Assembly: GCF_031457275.1 (NCBI RefSeq)
Contig: NZ_JAVDWH010000001.1
Coordinates: 2,170,001-2,234,000 of the forward strand
Direction: 5' to 3'
DNA length: 64,000 bases
Source of the DNA: Aeromicrobium panaciterrae
GTDB taxonomy: Bacteria > Actinomycetota > Actinomycetes > Propionibacteriales > Nocardioidaceae
The translations under genes and the position numbers were made by a program. The notes under the pieces were generated by a model that had not been told where the DNA came from, did no database searches, and was given only the letters and a program-made list of their open reading frames with translations. Positions 63,031 through 64,000 of the stretch are shown here, piece after piece (position 1 is the first letter of the stretch; each line of letters begins with the position of its first letter).

Positions 63031-64000
63031 ATGGACCTGTCTCGTCGCAAACTGATTCAATCTGGCGTTGTCATCGGCGGGGCGATGGCTCTGACGGACC
63101 TGGCGCTCTCGCCGGCCGCATGGGCTGTGGAAGGTCAGACCGCTCCCCCAGTGACCACTCTCGCTGGCACGCTCAAGCGTGGCACTCCCGGACCTGGCGG
63201 CTACACGCCGGTCGTTGAGGCGTCACACGAGCCCCACATCGCGCGTACCGACCTCGGAACACCTGCCAGCTCCACACCGATCTCCGGCCGTCAGTCAGTC
63301 ACCGCGTTCGCGCACCTGACCGACGTACACCTCGTCGACGCCCAGTCGCCGATGCGAGTTGAGTACGTCGACCGCCTCGAGGACAAGTACACCGGCAGCG
63401 AGCCGACGCTCGGACTGCTGCAGTCGAGCTACCGGCCCCAGGAAATGCTGACTCTGCAGACCGCCGACGCCATGGTCCGGGCGGTCAACAAGGCAAAGTA
63501 CGGTCCCGTACGAGGCGGCCTGCTCGAATTTGCGATCCAGACTGGCGACAACGCCGACAACTGCCAGCTCAATGAATTCCGCTGGAACATCGACATCCTC
63601 GACGGCAAGAGCGTCACACCGGACTCAGGCGACCTGACGAAGTACCAGGGTGTCTCCGACAACGTCGACTATGACGTCCACTACTGGCACCCGGATCCCG
63701 CGCCAGCCAACAAGCCGAACGACATCTTCAAGACTCGCTACGGATTCCCGCAGGTCACCGGACTGCTGAACGCCGCGCGTGCTCCGTTCCAGGCCGAAGG
63801 CATCAAGATGCCGTGGTACTCCGTCTTCGGCAACCACGACGGCCTCGTACAGGGCAACTTCCCGCCCGCACTGCAGCTTGGTGTCGTCGCCACCGGACCG
63901 CTCAAGGCGACCGCACTGCCTCCGGGCCTGTCCCAGTCGGACGTCATCTCCAGCCTCACGGCAGCCGATCCGAGCATCCTGGTGGCCGCAGCAGGTCTGG
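63031..64000 (+). CDS. Tat-exported metallophosphoesterase (TIGR03767-like), partial
   Basis: The gene runs off the right edge; about 323 codons are visible. The N-terminus [12 protein letters not shown] plus a hydrophobic stretch ending SPAAWAVEG is a twin-arginine signal. Calcineurin-type metal motifs are visible: [17 protein letters not shown] and FGNHDG. The layout and the [20 protein letters not shown] segment resemble the TIGR03767 family of actinobacterial phosphoesterases. Likely extracellular hydrolysis of a phosphoester, substrate unknown. No strong ribosome site is seen before the ATG, and the preceding 129-base gap shows no clear promoter. Confidence 0.82.
   Translation, partial: MDLSRRKLIQSGVVIGGAMALTDLALSPAAWAVEGQTAPPVTTLAGTLKRGTPGPGGYTPVVEASHEPHIARTDLGTPASSTPISGRQSVTAFAHLTDVHLVDAQSPMRVEYVDRLEDKYTGSEPTLGLLQSSYRPQEMLTLQTADAMVRAVNKAKYGPVRGGLLEFAIQTGDNADNCQLNEFRWNIDILDGKSVTPDSGDLTKYQGVSDNVDYDVHYWHPDPAPANKPNDIFKTRYGFPQVTGLLNAARAPFQAEGIKMPWYSVFGNHDGLVQGNFPPALQLGVVATGPLKATALPPGLSQSDVISSLTAADPSILVAAAGL

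Overview
The window is high-GC actinobacterial chromosome. Evidence for this: a DUF3046 gene beside a LexA box (the usual neighbour of recA), clgR, a stand-alone CinA C-terminal protein, an FtsK of actinobacterial layout, RNase J next to dapA, a DUF4439 ferritin-like protein, and rseP(rip1)-ispG-GNAT-proS in mycobacteria-like order. GTG starts and 4-base ATGA/GTGA overlaps are common. Gene content and the dense GTACG pentamers suggest Nocardioidaceae (Nocardioides/Aeromicrobium-like), but the genus is not proven from sequence alone. There are no rRNA or tRNA genes, insertion sequences or CRISPR arrays, and no gene-free stretch above 300 bases.

Layout. 1-4644 (minus strand): LexA box, DUF3046, clgR, cinA-C, pgsA, a membrane protein and ftsK. 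4713-16741 (minus): a complete assimilatory nitrate module, narK > nasA > NasB-like flavoprotein > nirB > nirD > nnaR-like HemD/winged-helix regulator > two CbiX/SirB-type genes, with moeA upstream. 16844-25649: rnj, dapA, dfrA, thyA, dapB and kynU on minus, with plus-strand inserts (thioesterase; membrane protein-GNAT-azlC-azlD). 25718-32609: pnp, rpsO, ribF and merR on minus, plus a methyltransferase and two tandem secreted SGNH lipoproteins on plus. 32676-38221: epimerase, a two-component system between two Asp-rich exported proteins, and a cardiolipin-synthase-like gene interrupted by an in-frame TAG. 38233-44253 (minus): truB-rbfA-infB-ylxR-nusA-rimP. 44392-52925: a small exported protein with DUF4439, then on minus a TylF-type methyltransferase, proS, DoxX, GNAT, ispG, rseP and dxr. 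53073-56709: an ABC-2 exporter divergent from a NarL-type two-component system. 56730-62901: methyltransferase, polyamine-oxidase-like flavoprotein, class III aminotransferase, VOC/AraC pair, Lrp/AsnC regulator, and an enoyl-CoA hydratase coupled to an AMP-binding fragment. 63031-end: a Tat-exported metallophosphoesterase, cut by the window edge.

How it works together. The minus strand carries an ancient translation, RNA-decay and lysine/folate block (rimP to recA direction) that has been opened by accessory insertions; the nitrate module sits between rnj and ftsK. That module contains uptake, both reductases, siroheme-directed proteins, molybdenum insertion and its own regulator.

The most unusual signals are regulatory or degenerative. 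The infB leader holds four ATGA-linked minigenes on a 14-base repeat, running into a hairpin that hides the infB ribosome binding site. A 16-position stem covers both the ribosome binding site and the start codon of a thioesterase gene. A TAG splits an otherwise intact phospholipase D-type gene. One of the two CbiX paralogues has lost a metal-site histidine. Two Asp-rich exported proteins flank a sensor kinase/regulator pair.
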